Shown: piece after piece, positions 5,015-6,348 of the stretch
Layout of the letters: each line of letters opens with the position of its first letter
Numbering within the stretch: position 1 is the stretch's first letter
Assembly: GCA_905479545.1 (NCBI GenBank)
Contig: CAJQNE010000366.1
Span: 1-6,348 of the forward strand
From: an uncultured Gammaproteobacteria bacterium
Lineage (GTDB): Bacteria; Pseudomonadota; Gammaproteobacteria; CAJQNE01
Reading direction: 5' to 3'
DNA length: 6,348 nucleotides
Notes under the pieces: model-generated
Databases searched by the model: none
Seen by the model: the letters and a program-made list of their open reading frames with translations, nothing else
What the model was told of the DNA's origin: nothing
Translations under genes and position numbers: made by a program

Positions 5015-6169
5015 AGCACTGCTAGCAAGCCCGTCATTATTATTGGTACCGGCCAGGCAGGTACGTCGGTGGCCCGTGAATTCCGTAAGCTCGACAGCGA
5101 CACGCCAGTGTTGATGCTGAGCAGCGACGACGGCGCGGGCTACTACAAGCCTAATTTGTCGAAGGCTTACGCTACCGGTAAAGATGCCGACGGCCTGATT
5201 ACTGCGGACGCGGCCAAGTTAGCTGAGCAGTTGGGTGTTGAGATTCGGCCGCACGCGATGGCGGCGTTTTTGAATCCGCAGGAAAAAACTCTGCGGGTTG
5301 GGGCTGAAACGCTGGAATATAGCCAATTAGTACTGGCGACCGGCGCTTACTGTAAGCGCATACCGTTCGAAGGTGATGCGGTGCAACGGCTGCAGTCGGT
5401 GAACAACCGGCTGGACTACTCGCGTTTCCGCGCAGCTGCGGATAACGCCCGGCACGTAACCACTATTGGCGCCGGATTAATTGGCTGTGAGTTTGCTAAC
5501 GATCTGGTTTCGGCGGGCAAGCAGGTAACAGTTATCGACTTGCTGAGTTGGCCACTGGGCCGGCTGCTGCCGCAGCAAGCTGGCGAAGCGTTGCAGGCCG
5601 GTTTGGCTGAATTAGGTGTGCGGTGGCGTTTGCAGCAGTCGGTGCAGTCGTTAACGACTCATGGCGAGCAAACCAGCGTAACGCTGGCTGACGGCGAGCA
5701 GTGGGATACTGACGTAGTGCTTTCCGCCGTCGGCCTGCAACCGGCTACCGATCTGGCCAGAGCTGCCGGTATCGATATTGGCAACGGCATAGTCGTTAAC
5801 GCTCAACTACTAACCAGTGCAGCCGATGTGTATGCCCTCGGAGACTGCGCTGAACTAGGTGCGGGCTTGGTGTTGCCGTATATCGCACCTATTCTGCATT
5901 GTGCCAAAGTTATCGCTAAAGGCCTGGTCGGTGAGGTCGCTAGTTTGTCGCTGCCTGCTATGCCGGTGGTTGTGAAAACCCCGGCCTGCCCGACGATTAT
6001 TTCGCCACCACCGGTTGGGGCAATCGGCGAATGGCGGGTTAGCGGCGAGGCGCCAGACCTCGAGTGCCGCTTTGAAGGTACGAACAACGAGCTGTTGGGT
6101 TGTGCTTTGCTGGGCGAAGTTGGTAAACAACGCATGGCGTATCAACGCGAACTGCCGCCGGTAATGTAG
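5012..6169 (+). CDS. rubB: Rubredoxin reductase, FAD- and NAD(P)H-dependent
   Basis: This 385-residue flavoprotein oxidises NAD(P)H (NADH in characterised homologues) and reduces rubredoxin in the cytosol; Pseudomonas RubB has nearly the same length. The N-terminal FAD-binding Rossmann motif is VIIIGTGQAG with GTGQAG at 12-17. YYKPNLSKA (44-52) matches the conserved Y-x-K/R-P-x-L-S element of this pyridine nucleotide-disulfide reductase subgroup, and LVLATGA (106-112) is the ATG motif. The NAD-binding Rossmann motif is TTIGAGLIGCEFA with GAGLIG at 153-158. The second FAD motif VYALGDCAE (273-281) carries Asp278, which contacts the ribityl chain. The C-terminal part from about 310 is the domain that docks rubredoxin in known structures. 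It lacks the paired redox cysteines of glutathione-reductase-type enzymes, as expected. It forms an operon with rubredoxin. Related ferredoxin reductases are the only realistic alternative, and the adjoining rubredoxin settles it. Confidence 0.93.
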   Translation: MSTASKPVIIIGTGQAGTSVAREFRKLDSDTPVLMLSSDDGAGYYKPNLSKAYATGKDADGLITADAAKLAEQLGVEIRPHAMAAFLNPQEKTLRVGAETLEYSQLVLATGAYCKRIPFEGDAVQRLQSVNNRLDYSRFRAAADNARHVTTIGAGLIGCEFANDLVSAGKQVTVIDLLSWPLGRLLPQQAGEALQAGLAELGVRWRLQQSVQSLTTHGEQTSVTLADGEQWDTDVVLSAVGLQPATDLARAAGIDIGNGIVVNAQLLTSAADVYALGDCAELGAGLVLPYIAPILHCAKVIAKGLVGEVASLSLPAMPVVVKTPACPTIISPPPVGAIGEWRVSGEAPDLECRFEGTNNELLGCALLGEVGKQRMAYQRELPPVM

Positions 6170-6176
6170 CGGGCTT

Positions 6177-6200
6177 TCTGCAGCCATCCTGGTCTGCAGA
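6177..6200 (+). other. Hairpin just after rubB
   Basis: TCTGCAG (6177-6183) pairs with CTGCAGA (6194-6200), and CCA (6184-6186) can add three pairs with TGG (6190-6192) past one bulged T. It starts 8 bases after the rubB stop. GACG and a C-run follow instead of a T-run, so it may protect the 3' end rather than terminate transcription. Confidence 0.4.
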
Positions 6201-6215
6201 GACGTTCCCCCCAGA

Positions 6216-6268
6216 ATTTGCCGCATTGGCCGCCAAGGTACTGACTTACTTGGCGGATTGCGGTAAAT
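6216..6268. repeat. Large imperfect inverted repeat (about 53 bases)
   Basis: The outer arms are ATTTGCCGCA (6216-6225) and TGCGGTAAAT (6259-6268), 10 pairs with one G-T. The inner arms CCGCCAAG (6230-6237) and CTTGGCGG (6249-6256) pair perfectly over 8 bases. The junction is an asymmetric internal loop (TTGG opposite AT) and the apex is an 11-base loop that can add two more pairs. It lies between rubB and a probable leftward gene. A two-way transcription barrier is likely in position, but neither side has a clear T-run. A dispersed repeat or protein site remains possible. Confidence 0.6.
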
Positions 6269-6294
6269 GACTGGTTCCGGGCCAACGCCTGTGC

Positions 6295-6348
6295 TTAACT
6301 GCGCCGCATTCGCTCCAGCCGGTAAAGTCCTATCACTGAATCCAACAA
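6295..6348 (-). CDS. Possible C-terminal tail of a leftward gene entering from the right
   Basis: Read leftward from the last base, the frame is open for 17 codons ending ...GLYRLERMRRS and stops at TAA (6297-6295). The basic, helical ending looks like a normal protein C-terminus, and the convergent arrangement fits the large hairpin between it and rubB. The family cannot be identified from 17 residues. A forward frame from ATG 6267 is also open to the window end, but it starts inside the inverted repeat and lacks a good ribosome site. Confidence 0.35.
   Translation of the reverse strand: MLDSVIGLYRLERMRRS

Noticed and set aside
4753..5103. Minus-strand open frame of 116 codons
   Set aside because: It covers the rubredoxin gene, whose CxxC and CPxCG motifs in the plus strand are unmistakable.
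5803..6236. Several overlapping minus-strand open frames over the 3' part of rubB
   Set aside because: They are shadows of the rubredoxin reductase codons; no family motifs or start signals are visible.
6293..6299. GCTTAAC resembling an integron attC core site (RYYYAAC)
   Set aside because: A seven-base degenerate match is expected by chance, and no partner core site or cassette gene is visible.
6267..6348. Forward frame from ATG 6267 open to the window end
   Set aside because: The ATG sits in the right arm of the large inverted repeat, without a clear Shine-Dalgarno site, and the minus-strand tail is a better explanation.

Overview
The window looks like chromosomal DNA of an aerobic gammaproteobacterium, quite possibly a marine hydrocarbon- or lipid-oxidising type. 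This is inferred from the rubredoxin/rubredoxin reductase pair (closest in layout and sequence to the Pseudomonas rubA-rubB arrangement, from memory), a membrane His-box desaturase, an OruR-like AraC regulator, mid-range GC by eye, and Shine-Dalgarno-type starts. The genus cannot be fixed from the sequence alone. No mobile element, CRISPR array, tRNA or rRNA was seen.

Layout. Positions 1-280 hold a possible C-terminal tail of a gene entering from the left (1-87), then about 190 bases with no convincing gene. A fatty-acid-desaturase-superfamily membrane protein runs leftward (281-1192, GTG start). An AraC-family regulator diverges from it (1315-2331, TTG start) across a 122-base shared control region. 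Next, rightward, is a cytosolic alpha/beta hydrolase of unknown substrate (2439-3659), closed by a good intrinsic terminator at 3726-3748. A DMT/EamA transporter follows; its start is best placed at ATG 3819, because the longer GTG start at 3738 lies inside the terminator. An inverted repeat brackets the -10 box of its candidate promoter. Then comes a two-gene electron-transfer operon: a 55-residue rubredoxin (4845-5012) with a consensus TATAAT box upstream, joined by a TAATG overlap to a 385-residue NADH-dependent rubredoxin reductase (5012-6169). The right end holds two hairpins, one a large imperfect inverted repeat, and probably the last codons of a leftward gene.

How the genes may work together. 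RubB would pass electrons from NADH through FAD to rubredoxin, which usually feeds a diiron membrane oxygenase such as AlkB. No alkB lies in the window. The only His-box diiron protein here is the desaturase-like protein, so it is a candidate but unproven client. The AraC protein is the obvious candidate regulator of the divergent desaturase gene. The hydrolase and the transporter have no visible functional tie to the rest. Most of the window is ordinary housekeeping or accessory metabolism. The points most worth checking are the rubredoxin Cys-knuckle substitution, the CrtR-like character of the desaturase, the operator-like palindrome at 3777-3797, and the large inverted repeat near the right end.
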